The translations under genes and the position numbers were made by a program. The notes below the pieces were generated by a model that saw only the letters and a program-made list of their open reading frames with translations, ran no database searches and was not told the DNA's origin. Of a stretch of DNA of 32,426 nucleotides, positions 25,082 through 32,426 are shown one piece after another. Each line of letters starts with the position of its first letter. Within the stretch, counting starts at the first letter, position 1. The DNA comes from Streptomyces sp. CC53. Its GTDB lineage: Bacteria > Actinomycetota > Actinomycetes > Streptomycetales > Streptomycetaceae. The DNA lies in the NCBI RefSeq assembly GCF_001865245.1, contig NZ_MKXB01000165.1, positions 1-32,426 of the forward strand, given 5' to 3'.

Positions 25082-27360
25082 AGTTCCCCCTCGGTGTCCT
25101 CGGGCTCGTCTTCGTCCGGCAGAGCCAGCAGGCTGCGCTCCCGCAGCCGCTGTCCGAGTGCCGGAGGCGGGGAGGGCCGCTCGGGCACGGCCTGCTCGCG
25201 CCGGCGGCGACGCTCGTCGTCCACCGCGTCCTGTCCCTGCCGGGCGCGCTCCCGCCATCGCAGCGGCACGACGTTGTCCCCTTCATCGGGCGCCGCCCGC
25301 TTGCCGGCGCCACCCTCGGAGGCACCGGTTGGCCGGTCGGCCGCCGCGGCCGCTGTCTGGGCCATCTCGCGGGCGTGCTCGATGCGCTGGCTCTTGTTCA
25401 GCCGGGTCGGCCACTGCTCGACGGGGATGTGGCCGCCGATCAACTCCAGCAGCAGCGGCAGCAGTTCCGCGTCCGACTTCGGGGCCAGGCCCCGGGAGCG
25501 GACCTCGCGCATCACCTCGCGTACCCGGGCGTCGCTGAACGCGGGCACCTCGCCCTCGCTGGGCAGGCCCGTCCAGCGCAGGGTGTGCCAGTCGTGGGTG
25601 CGCGGGTCCTGGAAGAACACGAAGCGCGGGTCGCGCGGGTCCCGGTGGAAAACGTACTTGTTCCTGGCCACTCCGCCGCGGCGCGAGGGCACGAACCGGT
25701 ACTCGTCCAGCGCGTCGCCGTCGTACCAGAGGTTCTTGATCTTCACGCCGCGCTTGCCGTGGATCAACATCCGGTGGGCCGGCAGCAGCTGGTAGTACAG
25801 CTCGGGACGGGGAATCTGCAACGCGAAGCCGCCCTGGGTCATCGACGCCGCGAACAGGCTGTTCGGGCTGTGGTCACCACCTGGGTCCCAGCTCGGCGCA
25901 TACGACCCGAACCGCCGGTTCTGCCACACCCCGACGACCCAGGTGGCGATCACGTGCTCCATCTCGGCGACCGTCAGCACCGCGTCGCCCTCCGGGTCCA
26001 CGCCGCGGTCTGCCGCGTCCACCCCCTGGTAGCCGGGAAGGATCCGGAACAGCAGGGACTGGATCGCCCCGAAAGCCCGCTCCACGGCCTGCTTGTCGGT
26101 CGGGCGAAGGACCCGGGCCGGGCGTATGTTCGCCCCGATCACCCGCTGGACCTCGATCAGATGATGGTTCTTGTAGACCGATCCGTGGTCGGTGGTAACG
26201 GTCTCGGGGGCGAAGAACGGCAGGCCCGCGGCCTTGTGCCCGGCGAACTCGGCCACCAGCGTCGCGGGAACGCCCGGGTAGGCCCACTCCATCTCCTCGC
26301 CCCACTCCGGCCGCATCGGCAGCGGCATCATCACGTCCCTCAGCACCATGGCCACGTCGACCGAGGTGTCCGACACCAGCGTGAGCCGGAACGCCACGAC
26401 CGAATGCGTGTACACGTCCAAGGCCAGCGTCAGATGAACGGACACGGGATCCCCGAAGACGTCCTCGCGCACCTTGACCGGCAGAATCGTGGTGTCGAGA
26501 GCCACCACCTGGCCCGGACGGTGCACCACGACGTGCCTGCCGGTCGCCACTTCCTGAGCTCGGGCGGCCGAACGCGCATACCGCTGCCGCGCACCCGTGG
26601 AGCCGAACCACTCCTGCCACACCACCCGCAGTGTCTGGTAGCTGGGCACGGGCTCGTCCGGCCCGTACGTCTCCCGGACGTACTGGTGGATCAGGCGCTC
26701 ACGGTCCTTCGCGCTGAGCTTGGAACGGTGCAGCGTCTCGGCACGCACCGCGAACAGCGCCTCCCGCACCTGCGGTGAGATCCGGCGCCCGGTCGCCTCG
26801 CGAAGCCACCGGTCGTCCGCCACACCCACCGGGCCGAACCGGCGCCGGCCTATGTCCCAGCGGATCAACGTCCGGTAGCCGACCCGCTTCAGCCCCAGAG
26901 CCGCGGCCTCCCCGGGATTCTCCACCGCGGCCCGGCGCAGTTCCTCCGCCTTGGCCTGCCTGCGCTGCGTCAACGTCGTGGCGTCCGGATCGTACTGCGG
27001 GCGCGGCTCACCCGGCGCGGCCAGCAACGGATCACCGCTGCGGTAGCCGGTTTCCACCTCGCTCAGGTGAGTCAACCGCAACAGGGCCAACCGCCGCTTC
27101 TCGGGCGTCAGATCGGCCATCGCCTTCGGCTGCCGCCCCCGGCTCGCGGCCGGCAGGTCCCTGCGCGTCCGGGTAGACGGCCGGCAACCGGGGTGGTGCA
27201 TCAGCTGCCGCACCGACGTGTGCCACGCAGGCCCCTCGGACCGCACGAGAACCACCTTGCCCACCTGCGGCTCGAACCTCTCCACCATCCACTCGTCACC
27301 GTCGATGATCAGCTCGTTCCCGGGAGACAGGTCCCAGGCGACCGCGGTCGGCGCCGTCAC
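25078..27360 (-). CDS. tnsB: TnsB-type DDE transposase (Mu transposase core)
   Basis: 760 residues from the GTG at 27360, overlapping the tnsA stop. It binds the element ends and joins 3' ends to the target. The catalytic triad is visible: D289 in VVALDTTILPV, D391 in TTDHGSVYKNH and E427 in TDKQAVERAFGAIQ, 35 residues after the second Asp. An N-terminal helix-turn-helix region (about 130-250) should recognise the TTGNCAC-type boxes in the ends. A Mu C-terminal barrel follows (MLIHGKRGVKIKNLWYDGDAL), then a charged tail that would contact TnsC. Confidence 0.93.
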   Translation of the reverse strand: MTAPTAVAWDLSPGNELIIDGDEWMVERFEPQVGKVVLVRSEGPAWHTSVRQLMHHPGCRPSTRTRRDLPAASRGRQPKAMADLTPEKRRLALLRLTHLSEVETGYRSGDPLLAAPGEPRPQYDPDATTLTQRRQAKAEELRRAAVENPGEAAALGLKRVGYRTLIRWDIGRRRFGPVGVADDRWLREATGRRISPQVREALFAVRAETLHRSKLSAKDRERLIHQYVRETYGPDEPVPSYQTLRVVWQEWFGSTGARQRYARSAARAQEVATGRHVVVHRPGQVVALDTTILPVKVREDVFGDPVSVHLTLALDVYTHSVVAFRLTLVSDTSVDVAMVLRDVMMPLPMRPEWGEEMEWAYPGVPATLVAEFAGHKAAGLPFFAPETVTTDHGSVYKNHHLIEVQRVIGANIRPARVLRPTDKQAVERAFGAIQSLLFRILPGYQGVDAADRGVDPEGDAVLTVAEMEHVIATWVVGVWQNRRFGSYAPSWDPGGDHSPNSLFAASMTQGGFALQIPRPELYYQLLPAHRMLIHGKRGVKIKNLWYDGDALDEYRFVPSRRGGVARNKYVFHRDPRDPRFVFFQDPRTHDWHTLRWTGLPSEGEVPAFSDARVREVMREVRSRGLAPKSDAELLPLLLELIGGHIPVEQWPTRLNKSQRIEHAREMAQTAAAAADRPTGASEGGAGKRAAPDEGDNVVPLRWRERARQGQDAVDDERRRRREQAVPERPSPPPALGQRLRERSLLALPDEDEPEDTEGEL

Positions 27361-28235
27361 CGCTCGTCTCCGAAGCGACGGGCGTCCGCCGACAGACGGA
27401 CCGGGCTCGAATCGCCCAGCGGCACGGACATGTCGACGCCCAGCCGGCGGTGCCACAGCAGATGCAGAGCATGAGCCCGGGCGATCGCCGGATAGCCGCA
27501 GCGCTCAACCAACTCGCCGAACGGAAGCGGACCCGAGGCCGCGACCCGCAACAGCTGCTCCTGAAGCCCAAGTTGGTCGGCCAGGTCCCGCCGCCCTGCC
27601 GAGAGACCGTCGACGATCCCCACGACGCGCTTGCGCCAGCCGGTCACCACGCCGTAGTTCCAGCCGGCCGCCAGCGCCGCCTCGGCCGACGCGGCGAACT
27701 TCACCTCGTCCTCCGGCTCGATGCGCTCCTCCGGCCGGACATCGACCAGCCACGGCCCCGACGCGGTCAGCAACAGGTAGTCCGGGGTGTGCCTGATCAC
27801 CCCGTCCGTCGTCAAGAACTCCAGGCGAAACGGCTGCGCCAGCGCCTCCACGAGATCGGCCGCGAAATCGGCCACCAGAAGCAGCAGCTCCTCCTCGAAG
27901 CTCTCGAAGCCGTGATGTCGGTCCGTGCTGACCAGATACTCCAGACCCGGCCGGTGCCACTGGCCCGGTCGCCACGTGAAACGGCGTACCGGCCGGCTCC
28001 GGAACACCTCGACTTCGGCAAGGTTCCGCACCGAGCAGCTGACCGGCGTCCGGCCCAAGCTCCACGTGACAGTCCAGCGGTCACTCCAACCCGAGCCGAG
28101 ACCCAGGGACTCCTTACAGTTCCCGTGTCCCTGGTACAGGCGCGCGAGGTCGCCCAGGCCGCAGGTGTCGGACCACGAACCGGTCCGCTCAACTCGCCCC
28201 GCCGAACCGGACCCGCCAGATAGAGTCGAGACCAC
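27357..28235 (-). CDS. tnsA: TnsA-type endonuclease of heteromeric transposase
   Basis: 292 residues. The GTG at 28235 has GGAGGG about nine bases upstream. TnsA cuts the 5' ends of the element so that it leaves by cut-and-paste. The nuclease core shows FESFEEELLLLVADF (candidate E111-E116), RHTPDYLLL (D152) and PWLVDVRPEE (D165, R167). The usual Lys of the last motif is Arg here, and the activity effect is unknown. The C-terminal winged-helix region would bind TnsC. It is the gene closest to the right end, as in Tn7. Confidence 0.85.
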   Translation of the reverse strand: MVSTLSGGSGSAGRVERTGSWSDTCGLGDLARLYQGHGNCKESLGLGSGWSDRWTVTWSLGRTPVSCSVRNLAEVEVFRSRPVRRFTWRPGQWHRPGLEYLVSTDRHHGFESFEEELLLLVADFAADLVEALAQPFRLEFLTTDGVIRHTPDYLLLTASGPWLVDVRPEERIEPEDEVKFAASAEAALAAGWNYGVVTGWRKRVVGIVDGLSAGRRDLADQLGLQEQLLRVAASGPLPFGELVERCGYPAIARAHALHLLWHRRLGVDMSVPLGDSSPVRLSADARRFGDER

Positions 28236-28360
28236 GTCTCCTCGCCCTCCGTCGCGAAATGATCACGTAGGACGAACATACGTCCAAGATCCACTCCAGG
28301 ATCTACGTTTCCGGAGAATCGACCGCATCCACCATGCCCCCGCCGGAGCACCGCACTTGT

Positions 28361-28470
28361 ACACAGGTGACAACAAGACTCTGCAACCTGGACGCCGTCG
28401 TGCCGAATCCAACTGGCATAAGACCAGGTCAGCGGGTGGTCAGCCGTGACATCTATCGCAGGCGGTCACA
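28361..28470 (-). repeat. Right end of the Tn7-like element with TnsB boxes
   Basis: Read leftward from 28470 it begins TGTGACCGCCTGCGATAG. The 25 terminal bases (28446-28470) pair with the left terminus at 18 positions. Inner boxes GATAGATGTCAC and TTGTTGTCACC share the TTGNCAC-type core seen at the left end. The same layout recurs in the segment ending at 1023. Confidence 0.75.
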
Positions 28471-28475
28471 GCACC
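28471..28475. repeat. Right 5-bp target site duplication (GCACC)
   Basis: Identical to 1024-1028 and directly outside the right terminus. Confidence 0.75.
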
Positions 28476-28486
28476 ACCGCGCCCCC

Positions 28487-28502
28487 GCACCTGCACAGGT
28501 GC
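28487..28502. repeat. Palindrome beside the insertion point
   Basis: GCACCTG and CAGGTGC flank a CA spacer as a perfect dyad, 11 bases beyond the duplication in host DNA, within the 143-bp leader of the hemC-like gene. It could be the operator of that operon or part of the attachment site recognised by TniQ. Confidence 0.4.
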
Positions 28503-28618
28503 TGGAAGACAGGTGACCAAGCCGCGCGACACCACCTGATCGACAGCGCTTCCCGACCGCAGCTCACCGCCACACCGCAACGCGCACGCACTACAAGCTC
28601 ACGGAGACCAGCACCGTC

Positions 28619-29577
28619 ATGACCGCCAACCCCTCCACCCGCTCCCTCCGGCTCGGCACCCGCCCGAGCCTGATGGCCATGGAGCAGACCCACCGGTTCG
28701 CCCACGCCTTCCGCACCCGCTACCCGCATCTCCCCCTCGACATCGTCACCATCACATTCGAAGGGGACCAGCACCGCGGCCCGCTCGCCCAGATCGGCGG
28801 CAAGGGCGCCTTCACCCGGCGCGCCGACGAACACCTCCTCAACGGCGGCGTCGAGGCCACCATCGCCTGCGCAAAGGACCTGCCAGGCCCCCACGACCGC
28901 AAGCCGGGAATCTCGACCGGCGCGGTCCTGCCCCGGGAAGACGTCCGCGACGCCCTGGTACTGCCCGCCGGGCACCCACCGGCCACGCTCGCCTCATTGC
29001 CGCCCGGCACCCGGGTCGGCACCAGCGCTCCCCGCCGCGCCGCCCTCCTCAAAGCCCTCCACCCCAAGCTGATTGCGGTGCCGATCCGGGGCAACGCCGA
29101 CAGCCGCCTCCGCGACATGGATTCCGGCGTACTGGGCGCCGACGTGATGATCGCCGCCCTCGCCGGTCTGCGCCGCCTCAACCTCGCCGACCGCGCCGCC
29201 GAGATCCTCGACCCCACCGTGTGGCTACCCGCCTCCGGCGCCGGGATCGTCGTCATCGAGCACCGCACCGACGACCACGCCACCGGCAACGTCCTCGCCC
29301 CGCTCACTCACGCCCCCACCCGGATCCTCCTCGACGCCGAACGCGCCACCCTCGCCGCCCTCCACGGCAACTGCCTGACCGCCGCCTCCGCCCACGCCAC
29401 CCTCGACCCGACTGCCGACCTCGTCACCGTGCACGCCGCGTCCTCGACCCGGAAGGAGGCACCCCGATCCGCACGACCACCGCCGGCCCCGCTGACCACC
29501 CCGCCGCCGTCGGCCAACGGGCCGCCCAGCGCCTGCTCGACGCGGGAGCCTCCCAGCTCCTGGGAGCCCGGCCATGA
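28619..29577 (+). pseudogene. Divergent hydroxymethylbilane synthase (HemC)-like gene with a 1-bp frameshift
   Basis: HemC builds the linear tetrapyrrole from porphobilinogen. The frame from ATG 28619 shows LRLGTRPSLMAMEQT, GGKGAFTRR, the KDLP stretch, VGTSAPRRAAL, RGNADSRL and the cofactor-cysteine region HGNCLTAA (C252). At about 29436-29440 it slips: the true C-terminus (AVGQRAAQRLLDAGASQLLGARP) is in the next frame, ending at 29577. One missing C (GCCGCGTCC for GCCGCCGTCC) explains it; the repaired length is 319, normal for HemC. Several conserved positions differ (TIACAKD where AVHSxKD is usual), so it is probably a specialised paralogue and not the housekeeping enzyme. The repaired stop overlaps the next start (ATGA), which argues that the gene is intact in life. 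Confidence 0.8.
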
Positions 29578-30443
29578 ACCGCAGCGCACTCCCGACCGAC
29601 CGGGCGGTGTTCACGCCGCCCAGCGAGGAGGCCGACCGGGTACGGATGCGTGCTGCACACCGAGCTGCGGCCCGGGCGTTCGCGGTGAGGGCGGGCGGGC
29701 CGGAGGCATGGGGCTGGCAGGGCCGCACTCTCAGCCGCCGGGCCGGCCGCTGGTGGCTACGCCTCCTCTGCGCGCCCGAGGACAAACGCGGGAGTCGGCT
29801 GTGGGAGGGAAACGCCTCCGCCGACGCGTCCCTTCCCCGCACGGTGCCGCAGCCTCGCCTCCATCAGGTCAGCGAATGGACCCGTGGCGGCCACGCCTAC
29901 CGCGCCGAGCTCTCCGAGTACATCGCTCAACCGGCCCTCCAGACCGGCGGCCCCGTCCTCACCTGCGAGGCCAACCTGCCGAACTCATGGTGGGGTGATC
30001 TACGCACCGCCCTCGCCACCACCGCGACGGTGCCAACCGACCGCCAAGCCGTACGCCGGCAGTGGATCGACCGCAACTTCGCCCGCTTCCTCGGCATCCC
30101 CACGCCCGCAGCCATCTCCTGGACCACCGGCCATGGCGACCTGCACTGGGCCAACCTCACCGGCCCACCGCTGGTCATCCTCGACTGGGAGGGATGGGGC
30201 CTGGTGCCCGTCGGGTTCGACGTCGGGCTCCTCCACGCGTACAGCCTCACCCGGCCGGCCACGGCCGCCCGGATCCGCGCCGAGTTCGCCCACGTCCTGG
30301 ACACTCCCGCCGGGCGGACCGGCGAACTCGTCGCGCTCGCCCAGCTCCTCCAGGTCGCCGGTCGCGGCGGCCACCCGGACCTCGCTCCCCACCTGACCCG
30401 CCACGCCGAGCACCTCACCGGCACCCCAGTCCCCGCACCATGA
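29574..30443 (+). CDS. Aminoglycoside-phosphotransferase-fold kinase-like protein
   Basis: 289 residues, ATG overlapping the hemC-like stop. The kinase catalytic motif is TGHGDLHWANL (D189, N194), and the metal-binding DWE follows in VILDWEGWGLVP (D204). The N-terminal lobe is short and lacks an obvious ATP-binding Lys motif. APH-fold enzymes phosphorylate small molecules such as sugars, choline or antibiotics; the substrate here is unknown. It is translationally coupled to both neighbours, so it belongs to one pathway with them. Confidence 0.8.
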   Translation: MNRSALPTDRAVFTPPSEEADRVRMRAAHRAAARAFAVRAGGPEAWGWQGRTLSRRAGRWWLRLLCAPEDKRGSRLWEGNASADASLPRTVPQPRLHQVSEWTRGGHAYRAELSEYIAQPALQTGGPVLTCEANLPNSWWGDLRTALATTATVPTDRQAVRRQWIDRNFARFLGIPTPAAISWTTGHGDLHWANLTGPPLVILDWEGWGLVPVGFDVGLLHAYSLTRPATAARIRAEFAHVLDTPAGRTGELVALAQLLQVAGRGGHPDLAPHLTRHAEHLTGTPVPAP

Positions 30444-31222
30444 CCGCCCCGGAGGTCCCCGTGCTGCCCAGCTTGCTTGCCGTCTTCGCACACCCGGACG
30501 ATGAATCCCTCCTCGCCGGGGGCGTCCTCGCCCAACATGCCGCGGCCGGGGCCCGCACGGCGGTCGTCACCGCCACATGGGCACCCGACAGCCGAAGGGC
30601 GCCCGAACTCGCAGCCGCCCTGGCCGTTCTGGGCGCCGGAGCCCCTCGCCTGCTCGGCTACAACGACGCCCGCAACCCCGAGGCGGCCCCCGGCCGGCCC
30701 AGGCTCGTCGACGCTCCTCTGGACGAAGTGGTCGGCCGCCTCGTCGCCCACATCCGCGACTTCAAGCCCTCTTTGGTCATCGGCCACGATGCGGTCGGTC
30801 AGCTGACCGGCCACCCCGACCACGTACGCACGCACCAGATCACCCTGCTCGCCGTCGAAGCGGCCGGCCTCGCCCACCTGCACCCCGAAGCGGGACCGCC
30901 ATGGCAGCCGGCCGCGCTGTACGCCGCCACGCACCCCGAGTCCGGCGTCGGCCTGCTCCGCCCGCTGCTCGAAGGGGTGGGCAAGGCCGTTCTCGCGGTG
31001 CCGGACTCGTACGTGACCACCAGCGTCGACGTCACCCCCTGGGCCGACGTGAAGTGGCGCGCCATCCTCGCGCACCGCGGCGAGGTCGCACGCGAGCGGG
31101 CCCTGCCCGGCATCCTCGCCCGCCTACCCGAAGCCGACCGCACCCAGATCATCCAGACCGAGCACTTCACCCGCCTCACCCCCGGCCCCACGAAGGGCGA
31201 CCCGGCCCAGCTGACCATCTGA
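30440..31222 (+). CDS. PIG-L/LmbE-family N-deacetylase
   Basis: 260 residues, ATG overlapping the upstream stop (ATGA). The zinc motif AHPDDES (H18, D20-D21) is close to the N-terminus, and HPDHVRTHQ supplies the third ligand. Family members remove acetyl groups from GlcNAc-type sugars (mycothiol MshB, PIG-L, teicoplanin deacetylase). The following TPWADVKWRAILAHRGEVAR segment is usual for MshB-like proteins. The substrate is unknown; the adjoining kinase-like and nitrilase-like genes suggest a small-molecule modification pathway. Confidence 0.88.
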   Translation: MTAPEVPVLPSLLAVFAHPDDESLLAGGVLAQHAAAGARTAVVTATWAPDSRRAPELAAALAVLGAGAPRLLGYNDARNPEAAPGRPRLVDAPLDEVVGRLVAHIRDFKPSLVIGHDAVGQLTGHPDHVRTHQITLLAVEAAGLAHLHPEAGPPWQPAALYAATHPESGVGLLRPLLEGVGKAVLAVPDSYVTTSVDVTPWADVKWRAILAHRGEVARERALPGILARLPEADRTQIIQTEHFTRLTPGPTKGDPAQLTI

Positions 31223-31287
31223 CACCCCGGCCCCGTGCCAACCACCCCTTCACCGCCCACGAGCAAGCGCTCACCGATCGGAGAGAG

Positions 31288-32217
31288 ATGCCTACGACTT
31301 CTGTACCCGATGAACGTCCCCGTGCGGCCAGGAACTTGAGGCTGGCGGTCGCGCAGAGCACGGTGCCGGAAGACCCCACTGATCGAGGCGCGCTGCGGGC
31401 CGCAGGGCAGGAGATCCGGGCCCTGATGGCCGAGGCATCCGAGGCTGGTGCGCGGTTGGTGCAGTTCTGCGAGGGAGCGCTCACCTACCCGAGCAAGCAC
31501 GTGATGGCAGCCGGTCTGGACGGGAAGCTGGTCCCTGCTGACTGGAGCCGTGCCGCCTGGGACGTCCTGCGCGAGGAGGCCGAGTCAATCGCCGCGCTGG
31601 CGGGGAAACTGCGGCTGTGGACGGCGTTCGGGTCGCTGCACCCGCTCACACCGCCGAACCGGCCCCACAACAGCCTCTTCGTCGTCTCCGACCGCGGCGA
31701 GTTGGCCGCCAGGTACGACAAACGATTCCTGTCGCATACCGAGGTCTCCTACCTGTACTCCCCCGGATATCAGCCGCTGGTCATCGAGGTGGACGGCATC
31801 CGGTTCGGCTTCGCGCTGTGCATCGAGGCCAACTTCCCGGAGATCTTCGCCGAGTACGAACGCCTGGACGTCGACTGCGTCCTGCTGTCGGTGATGGTCG
31901 ACGACGCACCCCGGGCCCGCGTCGCTCAGGCATACGGAACGCTCTACAACTACTGGCTTGGCTACGCCATCCCGGCCCAGTTCAGCGCAACGGCGCCGTC
32001 TGGGATCGTGGCACCCGGCGGCCGGTGGCTGGCGCGCTGCTCCGCGAACGGACATCCCGCCCTGGCGATCGCGGACATCGCCCTCGACTCGCAGGACGAA
32101 GACATCAACATGGCCGTCCGCCACGCCCGCCCCTGGAGGCGCTCCGCCCGAGCCGGACTCTACGGCGAACGGATCCCCGTGGGAGACCCCCGTAGCGATG
32201 TACGCACAGCGTTCTGA
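31288..32217 (+). CDS. Carbon-nitrogen hydrolase (nitrilase superfamily)
   Basis: 309 residues from the ATG at 31288, with GGAGAG just upstream. The Glu-Lys-Cys catalytic triad is visible: E62 in QFCEGALTYPS, K145 in YDKRFLSHTE and C178 in FALCIEANFPE. These enzymes cleave amides or carbamoyl groups, or run in reverse as amidotransferases. It is the last gene of the coupled group, 65 bp after the deacetylase gene. No transmembrane or export signal is seen. Confidence 0.9.
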   Translation: MPTTSVPDERPRAARNLRLAVAQSTVPEDPTDRGALRAAGQEIRALMAEASEAGARLVQFCEGALTYPSKHVMAAGLDGKLVPADWSRAAWDVLREEAESIAALAGKLRLWTAFGSLHPLTPPNRPHNSLFVVSDRGELAARYDKRFLSHTEVSYLYSPGYQPLVIEVDGIRFGFALCIEANFPEIFAEYERLDVDCVLLSVMVDDAPRARVAQAYGTLYNYWLGYAIPAQFSATAPSGIVAPGGRWLARCSANGHPALAIADIALDSQDEDINMAVRHARPWRRSARAGLYGERIPVGDPRSDVRTAF

Positions 32218-32374
32218 AAACGCCCTTCCTTATGAATCGTCGGCCCGGACTGAAGGCCGTCCACGAAACCGTGGCGCGGCTCGCGGCTTCGCCGACGACC
32301 CCGGCCATCCCCTGTAACAGCCCAGCGCCCCACGACATGACCGGAGAAAGAAAGACATGACTACGACTTATTGA
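32218..32374 (+). other. Intergenic with an isolated ribosome site and five-codon frame
   Basis: GGAGAAAGAAAGAC precedes ATG at 32357, but the frame reads only MTTTY before TGA at 32372. It could be a leader peptide, or a gene frameshifted here like acr3 and hemC. Nothing else is recognised. Confidence 0.3.
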
Positions 32375-32426
32375 TCAGAAACTCATGGGGTTCTCGTTCA
32401 AGACGTAGCGGACGTGCGGGCCGCCG
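32375..32426 (-). CDS. Possible 3' end of a minus-strand gene cut by the window edge
   Basis: On the minus strand the last 16 codons read GGPHVRYVLNENPMSF and stop at TGA (32375-32377). The composition looks natural, and the frame is open to the edge. The family is not recognised. Confidence 0.35.
   Translation of the reverse strand, partial: GGPHVRYVLNENPMSF

Larger units (their letters stand above)
1029..28470. mobile_element. Tn7-like transposon carrying a phosphate/arsenic island (27.4 kb)
   Basis: Seen in the sequence: inverted termini starting TGTGAC at 1029 and, on the other strand, at 28470, matching at 18 of 25 bases; a GCACC duplication directly outside both; and a tnsA-tnsB-tnsC-tniQ operon whose tnsA starts 235 bp inside the right end and reads inward. 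This is the Tn7 arrangement, in which tnsA lies beside the right end and cargo fills the left part. The cargo is phoX, pstSCAB, three arsR genes, two arsC genes, trxA, trxB, acr3, ArsO-like flavoproteins and an MFS gene. There is no tnsE, Cas gene or CRISPR array, so targeting probably depends on TniQ. Inference: the whole island moves as one unit, and insertion was at a fixed site because a related end lies just outside the left duplication. Confidence 0.85.

Noticed and set aside
22929..26778. Long plus-strand frames opposite tniQ, tnsC and tnsB
   Set aside because: No recognisable motif, while the minus strand has the DDE triad, Walker motifs and zinc fingers in overlapping genes.
1014..28521. 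Rebuilt dyad CTTGGTCAC...GTGACCAAG across the two outer flanks as a proof of insertion
   Set aside because: The left arm is part of the putative neighbouring transposon end, so the symmetry may be chance; the duplication and termini are better evidence.
1..32426. CRISPR array or a CRISPR-guided Tn7-like system
   Set aside because: No regularly spaced direct repeats and no Cas-like protein were seen; TniQ is long and TnsD-like.

Overview
The base composition (very G+C rich, strong third-position G/C bias), the GTG starts and the four-base GTGA/ATGA overlaps point to a Streptomyces or close relative. The gene families (mycelial actinobacterial PhoX, ACR3, ArsO, TnsABC-TniQ) agree with this.

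The main result is a complete Tn7-like transposon at about 1029-28470 (27.4 kb). Both ends start TGTGAC on the inward-reading strand, match at 18 of 25 terminal bases, and are flanked by the same 5-bp duplication GCACC (1024-1028 and 28471-28475). Its transposition module sits next to the right end and reads leftward as four overlapping genes: tnsA, tnsB, tnsC and a large tniQ. Its cargo is a phosphate-and-arsenic island. The DNA immediately left of the left duplication (about 911-1023, read leftward) resembles the element's own right end over about 110 bases, with repeats at matching spacing. This suggests a second, older element inserted at the same attachment site, so the two would lie in tandem.

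Layout: 1-517, an unrecognised gene cut by the window edge. 518-1023, no gene, ending in the putative right end of the neighbouring element. 1029-2258, decayed DNA with an ImmA/IrrE relic, a tRNA-like 3' end and strong hairpins. 2259-9564, phosphate acquisition: a Tat-exported PhoX-type phosphatase diverging from pstSCAB, then a response regulator whose receiver has lost its phosphorylation site. 9590-15274, arsenic block: arsC with an N-terminal helical domain, arsR, thioredoxin, thioredoxin reductase, a second arsC, a second arsR, acr3 (broken by a 1-bp frameshift) and an arsO-type flavoprotein. 15417-17106, a second PstS and a STAS protein. 17120-21302, a third arsR, a second arsO-like flavoprotein, and a divergent pair of a flavoprotein with a Cys-rich tail plus an MFS exporter. 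21303-21884, debris. 21885-28235, tniQ-tnsC-tnsB-tnsA. 28476 onward, host DNA with a coupled operon: a divergent hemC-like gene (also with a 1-bp frameshift), an APH-fold kinase-like gene, a PIG-L deacetylase and a carbon-nitrogen hydrolase.

How it fits together (inference): arsenate is a phosphate analogue, so PhoX, Pst and the second PstS could keep phosphate coming in under arsenate stress. The ArsC proteins with thioredoxin and its reductase would reduce arsenate, and ACR3 (if intact) and the MFS protein would export the product. Three ArsR repressors would control these units through visible dyads. Two near-identical operator cores tie arsR3 to both flavoproteins and the MFS gene. An ATAGATG motif recurs in the pst, arsC/arsR1 and pstS2 promoter regions and may link phosphate uptake to arsenic sensing. 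Everything was read by eye; no database search was run.
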